A stretch of 10,202 nt of DNA from Methylotenera sp. (GTDB lineage: Bacteria; Pseudomonadota; Gammaproteobacteria; Burkholderiales; Methylophilaceae). Both the position numbers and the translations under genes were made by a program. A model generated the notes under the pieces. That model saw only the letters and a program-made list of their open reading frames with translations, did not search any database and was not told the DNA's origin. Where the stretch lies: the NCBI GenBank assembly GCA_027487055.1, contig JAIYEJ010000033.1:1-10202 (forward strand), written 5' to 3'. Shown here in pieces: positions 1 through 6,204 of the stretch; the first letter of the stretch is position 1; every line of letters starts with the position of its first letter.

Positions 1-519
1 CGTCAACTTTCTTATCCATATACGGTGATGTTGACCATAGAGATCGGTGCAACACTTTCGATGAAATTATCAACAACTAACCGTGCAAGACAGCCATTTT
101 TTATGGGTGAAGCTTTTCATACTTATTTCAACATCGGTGATATTGAAAAAACAACTATTACTGGCCTGGAAGATACTGAATATGCAGATAAATTACTTGA
201 TTATTGGCGAGATACGCAAGTGGGGCCTATCCACTTTAATCAAGAGTTTGATCGTGTATATGTGAGCACAATTAAACCAGTTGTGATTCATGATGAGATG
301 TTAAATCGTACAATTAACATTAATAAAACTGGTAGCGGTAGCACGGTTGTTTGGTCGCCTTGGAAGAAAAAGGCGCATGAAATTGCCGATATGCCTAAAG
401 ATGATAGTTGGCGCAAAATGGTGTGTGTTGAAACAGCAAATGCAATGGAGAATTTGGTAATGATTAATCCAGGCTACACCCATATGCTGACTGTTGAGTA
501 TGTGATTACAGAACTTTAA
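1..519 (+). CDS. D-hexose-6-phosphate mutarotase (YeaD-like aldose 1-epimerase family), 3' part; start lies before the window
   Basis: The protein interconverts the alpha and beta anomers of hexose 6-phosphates in the cytoplasm, feeding glycolysis or the pentose phosphate route. The frame is open from base 1 (first codon CGT) to TAA at 517-519, giving 172 visible residues. The GTG at 25 and ATG at 28 fall inside a conserved strand (YPYTVMLTIEIG), so they are probably not the true start; family members run to roughly 270-300 residues. Visible family motifs are EAFHTYFNIGDI, with the catalytic His coded at 118-120, GLEDTEYADKL, FDRVYVST, STVVWSPW, and CVETANA, with the catalytic Glu coded at 430-432. 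The absence of a galactose-mutarotase-type layout and the close fit to the YeaD pattern favour the phosphate-sugar branch. The gene is followed by 288 non-coding bases and no clear terminator. Assignment rests on motif recall, not a search. Confidence 0.88.
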   Translation, partial: RQLSYPYTVMLTIEIGATLSMKLSTTNRARQPFFMGEAFHTYFNIGDIEKTTITGLEDTEYADKLLDYWRDTQVGPIHFNQEFDRVYVSTIKPVVIHDEMLNRTININKTGSGSTVVWSPWKKKAHEIADMPKDDSWRKMVCVETANAMENLVMINPGYTHMLTVEYVITEL

Positions 520-600
520 ATTCGCTATTAAGCTTCTGATAAACTTAATATTGGCAATTATATAATCAATTCAACTTTTGTAAAATTATGACGTAAAGAT

Positions 601-630
601 GTCAACGCCAGCATATTTACATGCGTTGAC
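601..630. repeat. Perfect inverted repeat, possible operator
   Basis: GTCAACGC (601-608) and GCGTTGAC (623-630) are exact reverse complements with 14 bases between them, so the half-site centres are 22 bases apart, about two helical turns. No U-tract follows, so it does not look like a terminator. It lies about 70 bases upstream of the predicted cytochrome -35 box, a position suited to an activator or looping site. The binding protein is unknown. Confidence 0.45.
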
Positions 631-696
631 CGTTGTGAGAGTAGTGTGAATCAGCAATTCGGTTTTGGATTTTGTAGTTAAAGCTAAATACGACTA

Positions 697-724
697 TTGT
701 GATTTTTAAAATGTCATGTATGAT
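697..724 (+). promoter_or_regulatory. Probable sigma-70 promoter for the cytochrome c gene
   Basis: A -35-like TTGTGA (697-702, 4 of 6 consensus bases) and a -10-like TATGAT (719-724, 5 of 6) are separated by 16 bases. Transcription would start near 731, leaving an mRNA leader of about 77 bases before the ATG at 808. The call is from consensus matching only. Confidence 0.45.
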
Positions 725-758
725 GCTGAATCGAGAAAAACTACTGATATATATTTTG

Positions 759-796
759 GAATTCTTTTTTAAGGATTCTATTTTTTTAAAGAATTC
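759..796 (+). promoter_or_regulatory. Leader hairpin directly upstream of the cytochrome c ribosome binding site
   Basis: GAATTCTTT (759-767) and AAAGAATTC (788-796) form a perfect 9-base stem with a 20-base AT-rich loop (768-787). The right arm ends one base before the Shine-Dalgarno AAGGAG (797-802). In the mRNA this would fold next to the ribosome binding site without hiding it, so it may stabilise the message 5' end or adjust ribosome access. Most pairs are A-U, so stability is modest. Confidence 0.4.
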
Positions 797-807
797 AAGG
801 AGATAGC

Positions 808-1116
808 ATGAAATTTTTATTAGCATTATTTGCAGCGGCGGCTATATTATCAAGTGGTGTTGCCTCTGCTAATCAAGCTTTGGCTCAAAAAAGTGGTTGC
901 TTAGCTTGCCATGGCGTAGACAAAAAAGTTTTAGGCCCAGGTTTTAAAGATGTTGCAGCTAAATATAAAGGTGACAAAAGTGCTGAGGCTAAATTAGTAG
1001 CTAAAGTGAAAGCAGGTGGTAGTGGTGTTTGGGGTCCTATGCCTATGCCGGCTAACAGCCCACAAGTTAAAGACGAAGACATCAAGTCTATCGTTCAGTG
1101 GATTTTAGCAATGTAA
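808..1116 (+). CDS. Small periplasmic class I cytochrome c (c551/c552 type)
   Basis: This is a soluble one-haem electron carrier of the periplasm. The first 21 residues look like a Sec signal peptide (short K2-containing head, hydrophobic core, ASA cleavage motif before N22), leaving a mature protein of about 81 residues, usual for the c551/c552 (c8) group. The haem site is CLACH (C31, C34, H35 as proximal ligand). The segment VWGPMPMP matches the ligand loop of Pseudomonas c551, which makes M80 the likely distal ligand. GPGFKDVAAKY (43-53) and the C-terminal helix IKSIVQWIL (92-100) are also typical. The start is set by a strong AAGGAG at 797-802, five bases before the ATG. The gene is alone between its own promoter and terminator. 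Its redox partners cannot be read from the context; oxidase, nitrite or methylotrophic dehydrogenase pathways are all possible. Confidence 0.93.
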   Translation: MKFLLALFAAAAILSSGVASANQALAQKSGCLACHGVDKKVLGPGFKDVAAKYKGDKSAEAKLVAKVKAGGSGVWGPMPMPANSPQVKDEDIKSIVQWILAM

Positions 1117-1150
1117 TTTTTTTAGCTTAATTTTGACCTAGCGTCAATGC

Positions 1151-1179
1151 AAAAAGCCAGCTTTTCAGCTGGCTTTTTT
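1151..1179. terminator. Bidirectional Rho-independent terminator
   Basis: The arms at 1151-1162 and 1167-1178 pair perfectly over 12 bases around a TTTC loop (1163-1166). The core is AGCCAGCT/AGCTGGCT. A run of T follows on the plus strand and a run of A precedes it, so the structure can terminate both the cytochrome transcript (+) and the permease transcript (-), which converge here. Confidence 0.93.
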
Positions 1180-1205
1180 ACATCTGTCACTCATTCGCTA
1201 ATTTG

Positions 1206-2612
1206 TTATTGTGAAGTTTTGTTCAATTTACTATGGTGCATAGAATAAATAAAGTAAAACACCACGCCTGCTAATATCCATAAACCAAAACGATGCCAAG
1301 TCGCCGCTGGTAAAAATGACATCAATGCACCACAGGATAAAATGCCTAAAACAGGAATCACTGGGTTCCACGGATTTTTAAATGGACGTGCCAAATTTGG
1401 GTGCGTTTGGCGCAGACGAATCACTCCCACGCAAACCATGACGAAACTAGCTAAGGTGCCGATATTTACGGTTTCTGCAAGTTCTCCCAAAGGGATAAAG
1501 CCAGCCACAATAGATACCACAAAGCCACACATCAAAATAATTTTACTAGGAGTCTGGCGATCTGGATTGACAGCAGAGAACACTGGTGAGATAAGGCCGT
1601 CGCGGCTCATAGCAAATAATATGCGTGTTAAGCCATATAGTAAAACTAAAAGCACTGTAATGAGGCCAGCCAATACGCCTGTGGCTACTAAAGTAGATGC
1701 CCAAGTGTGCCCTAGTTTAGTTAGCGCGTAAGCCACAGGCGACGCTGTATTCAACTCTGTATAAGGCACAACACCTGTAAGGGTTGCAGATACAATGATA
1801 TAGATAATTGTGCAAAAGGTAAGAGATGCAATCAGCCCAATAGGTAAGTCGCGCTGTGGGTTTTTGCATTCCTCTGCGGCTGTTGATACCGCATCGAAAC
1901 CAAAATATGCAAAAAACACCAAAGAAGCCCCAGCTAAAACACCAACATTTTTGCCATTATCTAAGGTTTGAAACCAACCAAATGGCATAAAAGGCTGCCA
2001 ATTGTCAGTGGAAATATGCCCAATCGCGAGTGCAAGAAAGATGACAATAGTGGATATTTTGATGGCTACAATGATGTTATTGACACGTGCACTTTCTTTA
2101 ACGCCCACCATTAACAAAATGGTTAATACCCAGATAATAGCAAATGCGGGAAAGTTGATAATGCCGCCCAGCATCGGCGCTTTGGTAAAGTGTTCAGGAA
2201 GATTTAAGCCTATGTTCGCAAGTGTGTTAGTAAAGTAACCAGCCCATCCGTTAGCAACAGCAGCAGCTCCCACGCCGTATTCCAACAAAAGCATCCAACC
2301 CATTAGCCATGCTGCAAATTCGCCAAAAGCCACGTAGCTATAACCATATGCACTCCCAGAACCACCAACTGAAGAGGAGAGTTCTGCATAAGCCAAAGCT
2401 GCAAAAGCGGAAGCAATACCCGCTAATACAAATGATAGAACAACCGCAGGACCAGATTGCGTTGCAGCTGCAATGCCCGTGAGTACAAAAATACCAGTAC
2501 CAATCGCACAGCCGATACCTAATAAGGCTAAATCAAACGCCGTCAAACATTGTTTAAGCCCTGTATTACGGTGAGGGGTAATGGGTTTTGTACGAAGTAA
2601 TTGTTTCAGCAT
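1206..2612 (-). CDS. APC-superfamily amino acid permease, cationic amino acid transporter (CAT/YfnA-like) type
   Basis: This 468-residue inner-membrane protein has about twelve hydrophobic segments, the usual size and fold for bacterial CAT-type amino acid permeases. TM1 carries GIGCAIGTGIF (32-42), the glycine-rich unwound substrate site of the superfamily. TM3 has the EYGVGAAAVANGWAGY segment, and TM6 with its loop reads FFAYFGFDAVSTAAEECKNP (233-252), a CAT hallmark. The loop after TM8 has MSRDGLISPVFSAVNP (335-350). The substrate is not shown by sequence; basic amino acids or broad neutral amino acids are likely, by proton symport or exchange. The ATG at 2612 is preceded by AAAGGGAT at 2621-2628, about nine bases away. 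The gene follows the aminopeptidase after 88 bases on the same strand, so it may share that transcript or have its own promoter; a TTGACT at 2662-2667 (minus strand) lacks a good -10 partner. A peptidase next to an amino acid permease suggests peptide and amino acid use, which is only an inference. Confidence 0.88.
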   Translation of the reverse strand: MLKQLLRTKPITPHRNTGLKQCLTAFDLALLGIGCAIGTGIFVLTGIAAATQSGPAVVLSFVLAGIASAFAALAYAELSSSVGGSGSAYGYSYVAFGEFAAWLMGWMLLLEYGVGAAAVANGWAGYFTNTLANIGLNLPEHFTKAPMLGGIINFPAFAIIWVLTILLMVGVKESARVNNIIVAIKISTIVIFLALAIGHISTDNWQPFMPFGWFQTLDNGKNVGVLAGASLVFFAYFGFDAVSTAAEECKNPQRDLPIGLIASLTFCTIIYIIVSATLTGVVPYTELNTASPVAYALTKLGHTWASTLVATGVLAGLITVLLVLLYGLTRILFAMSRDGLISPVFSAVNPDRQTPSKIILMCGFVVSIVAGFIPLGELAETVNIGTLASFVMVCVGVIRLRQTHPNLARPFKNPWNPVIPVLGILSCGALMSFLPAATWHRFGLWILAGVVFYFIYSMHHSKLNKTSQ

Positions 2613-2700
2613 ATTGTTTGATCCCTTTAGAGCTTCTAGCCTAAAACAATTTGGCTATTTAAGTCAATGCTTAAAATGATGTAGATTTTTTTGGATTTAG

Positions 2701-4005
2701 TTACGCTACAAAGTGTTCCATCAATACTTGAGTCATATAGAGGTGATCAAGTGCCCCAGCACTTTCACGGATGCTGTGCATCGCCCACATCGGATTGCCG
2801 ACATCGACTGATGCCATGCCTAACTGCGCAGCGAGAATTGGCCCAATGGTGCTGCCACAACCTAAATCTGTACGATGCACATATTGCTGGTAAGGCACGC
2901 CAGCTGCTTCGCACAACGCAATAAAACGCGCAGCCGTTTCTGCGTTGGTGCTATAGCGTTGATTGGCATTCGTTTTAATAACAGGGCCTTTATTGACATG
3001 TGCGTGATGGCAGGACTCATAACTGCCTGAATGATTCGGATGAAAGGCGTGCGCCATATCGGCACTAATGAAAAAACTATTGGCAATACCACGTAAGCGA
3101 TCTTCTTCACTGGTATTGGTTGAGGCACAAATACGCGCCATCACATCCATCATGAAACTTCCGCTGGCACCAGTTGCGCTTTCTGAACCGACCTCTTCGT
3201 GATCAAACAAAGCACAAATTGCCGTTGCATCTGGTTTTTGAATCGAGATTAAAGCCTCGATAGCGACATGACATGAGGCTAAATTATCTAATTGGCTATT
3301 GGCAATGAACTCTTGGTTAATGCCCCAAAGCACACCTTTTTGGGTATCGTAGACGTTTAAATCCCAAGTTAAAATATCTTCAGGGCTGATATTGATTTGC
3401 TGCGCCAATGCGCTAGTAAGTTGCTGATGTGCCTCGCCACTGTCGGCCGCAAAGCCAAAAATTAACGGTAATCCAGTTTGCTTGTTTAACACCAAGCCTT
3501 TCTCATTGACCTCGCGATTCATATGAATCGCCAAGTTGGGTAAGCGCACCATAGGGTCGTGCAAGCGCACAAGGTGAGTATGCAAGCGATTGCTGTGACG
3601 AGCGATAACGCGGCCTGCTAAACTTAAATCACGATCAGGAAATGTGGCTAAAATAGGGCCACCGTATACTTCTACCCCTAATTGCGCTGTGCCATCACTA
3701 ACAAATGCGGCTTTGGGTTTGAGGCGCAGGCCTGGTGAATCTGTATGCGCACCGACTATTTTAAAGCCAGACTCCGAAATAGGCTTGTCACCGACGATAA
3801 AAGCAATAATCGACGCACCATCTCGCTCAACATAATACTTGCCATTTTTGCTAAATTTCCAAGACTCGTTTTCAATCAGCGGTTTGAAACCATTGGCGTC
3901 GAGCATGGTTTTGGTCGTTGCCACTGCGTGCCAAGGGCTAGGACTAGTATCAATAAAATCTAGTAAGGCTTGTGCTTGTTGCTTCACTTTTGCTGGAATG
4001 GTCAT
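2701..4005 (-). CDS. M18-family zinc aminopeptidase (aspartyl aminopeptidase-like, ApeB/PepC type)
   Basis: This cytoplasmic two-metal exopeptidase removes N-terminal residues, typically acidic ones in the family. The 434-residue length is normal. Visible family signatures are GAHTDSPG (metal ligand H87), NSQLDNLAS (bridging D240), FDHEEVGSES (catalytic E270 and ligand E271), SADMAHAFHPN (D316) and the final MHSIRE motif (ligand H410). The N-terminal DFIDTSPSPWHAV is also characteristic. All expected metal and catalytic residues are present, so the enzyme should be active. The ATG at 4005 starts three bases after the hemF stop codon and has only a weak purine stretch before it, so translation is probably coupled to hemF. 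Bacterial names for this family vary (apeB, or M18 pepC), so no symbol is given. Confidence 0.93.
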   Translation of the reverse strand: MTIPAKVKQQAQALLDFIDTSPSPWHAVATTKTMLDANGFKPLIENESWKFSKNGKYYVERDGASIIAFIVGDKPISESGFKIVGAHTDSPGLRLKPKAAFVSDGTAQLGVEVYGGPILATFPDRDLSLAGRVIARHSNRLHTHLVRLHDPMVRLPNLAIHMNREVNEKGLVLNKQTGLPLIFGFAADSGEAHQQLTSALAQQINISPEDILTWDLNVYDTQKGVLWGINQEFIANSQLDNLASCHVAIEALISIQKPDATAICALFDHEEVGSESATGASGSFMMDVMARICASTNTSEEDRLRGIANSFFISADMAHAFHPNHSGSYESCHHAHVNKGPVIKTNANQRYSTNAETAARFIALCEAAGVPYQQYVHRTDLGCGSTIGPILAAQLGMASVDVGNPMWAMHSIRESAGALDHLYMTQVLMEHFVA

Positions 4006-4008
4006 GAT

Positions 4009-4917
4009 TTACACCCAGTTTTTATCGGTTAAAAAGTCTGTATATAGTTTAGCTTCTGGGCTACCATTTTCTGGTTTCCAATCATAGCGCCACTTAACAA
4101 TTGGTGGCATCGACATTAGAATAGATTCAGTGCGGCCATTTGATTGCAAGCCAAATAAAGTACCCCGATCATACACCAAGTTAAACTCGACATAGCGCCC
4201 ACGTCTGTAGGCTTGAAAATCACGTTCTTTTTCTGTGTAAGGTGTATCTTTGCGACGCTGTAGAATCGGCAAATAAGCCTGTAAAAAGCTTTCACCTACT
4301 GCACGCTGTAGCGCAAAGCTTTGCTCAAAACCTAACTCGTTAAAGTCATCAAAAAATATCCCACCAATACCACGTGGTTCTTTACGATGTTTTAAGTAAA
4401 AATATTCGTCGCATTGCTTTTTAAATTTTGGATAATAACTTGTATCAAAAGCATCTAGTGCATTTTTATTGGTGCGGTGAAAGTGCTCGCAGTCTTCCTC
4501 AAAGCCATAGTAAGGCGTTAGATCCATACCACCACCAAACCACCAAATATCGTTTTCTGTATCAGTATTTGCTTTAGCAACAAAAAATCGAATATTCATA
4601 TGCACGGTTGATACATATGGGTTGCGCGGATGAAATACAAGCGAAACGCCCATGGCTTCCCAAGCGCGGCCTGCCGCTTCTGGGTGGGCAACAGTCGCAG
4701 CGGGTGGCAACTTGTTTCCTAATACGTGTGAAAAACCAACCCCAGCTCGCTCAAACACATTGCCGTCTTCTAGCAAGCAACTAGTGCCACCACCGCCTTC
4801 TGGGCGGTTCCAACTGTCATGCAGAAAAGTTTTCCCATCTACCACTTCTAGCGCTTGAACGATTCGGTTTTGTAGCCCTTGTAGATATTCTAAAACAGCA
4901 GAAGTATTCAAAATCAA
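4009..4917 (-). CDS. hemF: Oxygen-dependent coproporphyrinogen III oxidase
   Basis: HemF converts coproporphyrinogen III to protoporphyrinogen IX with O2 in the cytoplasm, a late step of haem synthesis. At 302 residues it matches E. coli HemF (299). Seen motifs are GGGGTSC (41-47), GVGFSHV, HMNIRFF with catalytic H106, WWFGGGMDLTPYYGFEED (125-142), HRKEPRGIGGIFFDDFNE, and RRGRYVEFNLVYDRGTLFGL followed by GRTESILMSMPP. H96, H106, H147 and H177 correspond to the conserved histidines of the family. No ATG is available: the codon directly upstream is the purD TAA in the same frame. The start is therefore TTG at 4917, or the second TTG at 4911. TTG-4917 gives the right length against E. coli. The Shine-Dalgarno AAAGG (RC of 4922-4926) lies within the end of purD, 4 bases from the first TTG and 10 from the second. 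Initiation is probably coupled to purD termination. Confidence 0.97.
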   Translation of the reverse strand: MILNTSAVLEYLQGLQNRIVQALEVVDGKTFLHDSWNRPEGGGGTSCLLEDGNVFERAGVGFSHVLGNKLPPAATVAHPEAAGRAWEAMGVSLVFHPRNPYVSTVHMNIRFFVAKANTDTENDIWWFGGGMDLTPYYGFEEDCEHFHRTNKNALDAFDTSYYPKFKKQCDEYFYLKHRKEPRGIGGIFFDDFNELGFEQSFALQRAVGESFLQAYLPILQRRKDTPYTEKERDFQAYRRGRYVEFNLVYDRGTLFGLQSNGRTESILMSMPPIVKWRYDWKPENGSPEAKLYTDFLTDKNWV

Positions 4918-6186
4918 TTAACCTTTAAGTGCTCTAAAGCCAATATCCGTGCGGTATTGAGCCCCGTCAAATTTGATATCTTCTAAGATACGGTAGGCTT
5001 GTTGATGTGCAAATTTTACAGTTTCGCCTAGCGCAGTAACACATAAAACACGGCCGCCACTCGTGAGTACTTTACCATCTACCAGTTTGGTGCCTGCATG
5101 AAATACTTGAGCATCTTCCAAGCTTTTTTTTTTTTTTTTATTTTCGTCGTTAAGTCTTGGCGTATCAGGATAGTTTTGCGATGCCATGACAACGCCAAGC
5201 GCTGTGCGTCTATCCCATTCAGCTTCGACCATATTTAATGTACCATTAACCGCATGTTCTGCCAATGTGACAAAGTCACTTTTTAATCGCAACATAATCG
5301 GCTGTGTTTCTGGGTCGCCCATGCGACAATTAAATTCCAATGTCTTAATTGTGCCATTTGGTGAAATCATTAGCCCAGCATACAGAAACCCCGTGTAGGG
5401 GATGCCATCTTTTGCCATGCCTTCAACAGTAGGGCGAATCACCTCGCGCAATGCGCGGGCGTGAATTTCTGGGGTTACAACGGGTGCGGGTGAGTAAGCA
5501 CCCATGCCACCAGTATTTGGTCCAAGGTCAGCGTTAAGTAAGCGTTTGTGATCTTGGCTAGTGGCGAGCGGTAAAATGTTTTTGCCATCTACCATCACAA
5601 TAAAGCTTGCTTCTTCACCGGTTAAAAATTCTTCAATTACCACGCGCGCACCAGCATCGCCTAGTTTGTTATCCGAAAGCATGCCATCAATCGCGGCGTG
5701 AGCCTCAGTAAGTGTCATGGCGACCACCACACCTTTACCTGCAGCCAAACCATCGGCCTTAATCACAATCGGCGCGCCATTGGCTTCTACATAAGCATGC
5801 GCGCGTTTTGCGTCGCTAAAGGTTTCGTATTTAGCGGTTGGGATGCCGTGACGCATCATAAAGGCTTTGGCAAAGTCTTTGCTAGATTCTAATTGTGCCG
5901 CTGCTTTGGTTGGGCCAAAAATCTTTAAACCAGCCGCGCGGAACGCATCAACAACGCCTTGAGAAAGTGGTGCTTCTGGCCCCACAATGGTGAGCTGAAT
6001 TTGCTCTTTTAAAGCAAAAGCCAGTAAATCAGCTACGCTTGTAATTGGCACATTCATCATGTCTGGGTTGGTGGCTGTACCCGCGTTGCCAGGCGCAACA
6101 TAAACACGGCTCACTTCTTTATTTTGGGTGATTTTCCATGCGATTGCATGTTCGCGGCCACCAGAGCCAATTACCAATATTTTCAT
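4918..6186 (-). CDS. purD: Phosphoribosylamine-glycine ligase (GAR synthetase)
   Basis: PurD joins phosphoribosylamine and glycine with ATP to form GAR, the second step of purine synthesis. The 422-residue length is normal. The N-terminal domain opens with MKILVIGSGGREHA. The ATP-grasp domain shows KADGLAAGKGVV (143-154), LGPNTGGMGAYSPAP (221-235) and FNCRMGDPETQ (285-295). The C-terminal domain has VFHAGTKL and GGRVLCVTALG. The odd part is residues 350-354, five lysines encoded by a run of 16 A, where other PurD proteins usually carry a short non-basic linker of the GDVITGL kind. This segment lies outside the active site, so the protein is probably functional. The ATG at 6186 has a good AGGA (6193-6196) six bases upstream. 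purH ends 18 bases before it. The stop codon abuts hemF with no spacer and in the same frame. Confidence 0.97.
   Translation of the reverse strand: MKILVIGSGGREHAIAWKITQNKEVSRVYVAPGNAGTATNPDMMNVPITSVADLLAFALKEQIQLTIVGPEAPLSQGVVDAFRAAGLKIFGPTKAAAQLESSKDFAKAFMMRHGIPTAKYETFSDAKRAHAYVEANGAPIVIKADGLAAGKGVVVAMTLTEAHAAIDGMLSDNKLGDAGARVVIEEFLTGEEASFIVMVDGKNILPLATSQDHKRLLNADLGPNTGGMGAYSPAPVVTPEIHARALREVIRPTVEGMAKDGIPYTGFLYAGLMISPNGTIKTLEFNCRMGDPETQPIMLRLKSDFVTLAEHAVNGTLNMVEAEWDRRTALGVVMASQNYPDTPRLNDENKKKKKSLEDAQVFHAGTKLVDGKVLTSGGRVLCVTALGETVKFAHQQAYRILEDIKFDGAQYRTDIGFRALKG
5124..5139 (-). repeat. Homopolymer of 16 A (coding strand) inside purD
   Basis: The plus strand shows 16 consecutive T, coding on the minus strand for Lys350-Lys354 and the first base of the following AGC codon. 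The frame is intact at 16. Reading ahead, loss of one A leads to TAG at 5079-5081 and gain of one A leads to TAA at 5072-5074, both removing about 50 C-terminal residues. Such a run is a hotspot for replication slippage, transcript slippage and sequencing or assembly error. Confidence 0.95.
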
Positions 6187-6204
6187 TATCTATCCTAGTG
6201 GCAT

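Larger units (their letters stand above)
520..807. other. Non-coding interval between the mutarotase gene and the cytochrome gene
   Basis: No credible gene is seen on either strand. The minus-strand frame at 617-826 has low-complexity I/K/S/F-rich content and runs over the cytochrome start. The interval is strongly AT-rich. It contains a weak AT-only inverted repeat (ATTAAG at 527-532 and CTTAAT at 544-549), a palindrome ATTATATAAT (557-566), a perfect 8-base inverted repeat at 601-630, a likely promoter at 697-724 and a hairpin at 759-796 that ends next to the cytochrome ribosome binding site. Confidence 0.7.

Noticed and set aside
25..27. GTG at 25 (or ATG at 28) as the start of the mutarotase gene
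   Set aside because: The frame is open to base 1 and the residues before it (SYPYTV) belong to a conserved family strand, so the gene is truncated by the window edge.
527..549. Inverted repeat ATTAAG/CTTAAT as a terminator for the mutarotase gene
   Set aside because: Six mostly A-T pairs around an 11-base loop with no following T-run are too weak for a Rho-independent terminator.
617..826. Minus-strand open frame in the gap before the cytochrome gene
   Set aside because: Low-complexity product in AT-rich DNA, crosses the cytochrome start codon and its ribosome site, and has no recognisable features.
2639..2667. Promoter for the permease gene using TTGACT at 2662-2667 (minus strand)
   Set aside because: The -35 is good, but at 17-18 bases only TTAGGC or TAGGCT is found, which is too poor a -10 to annotate.
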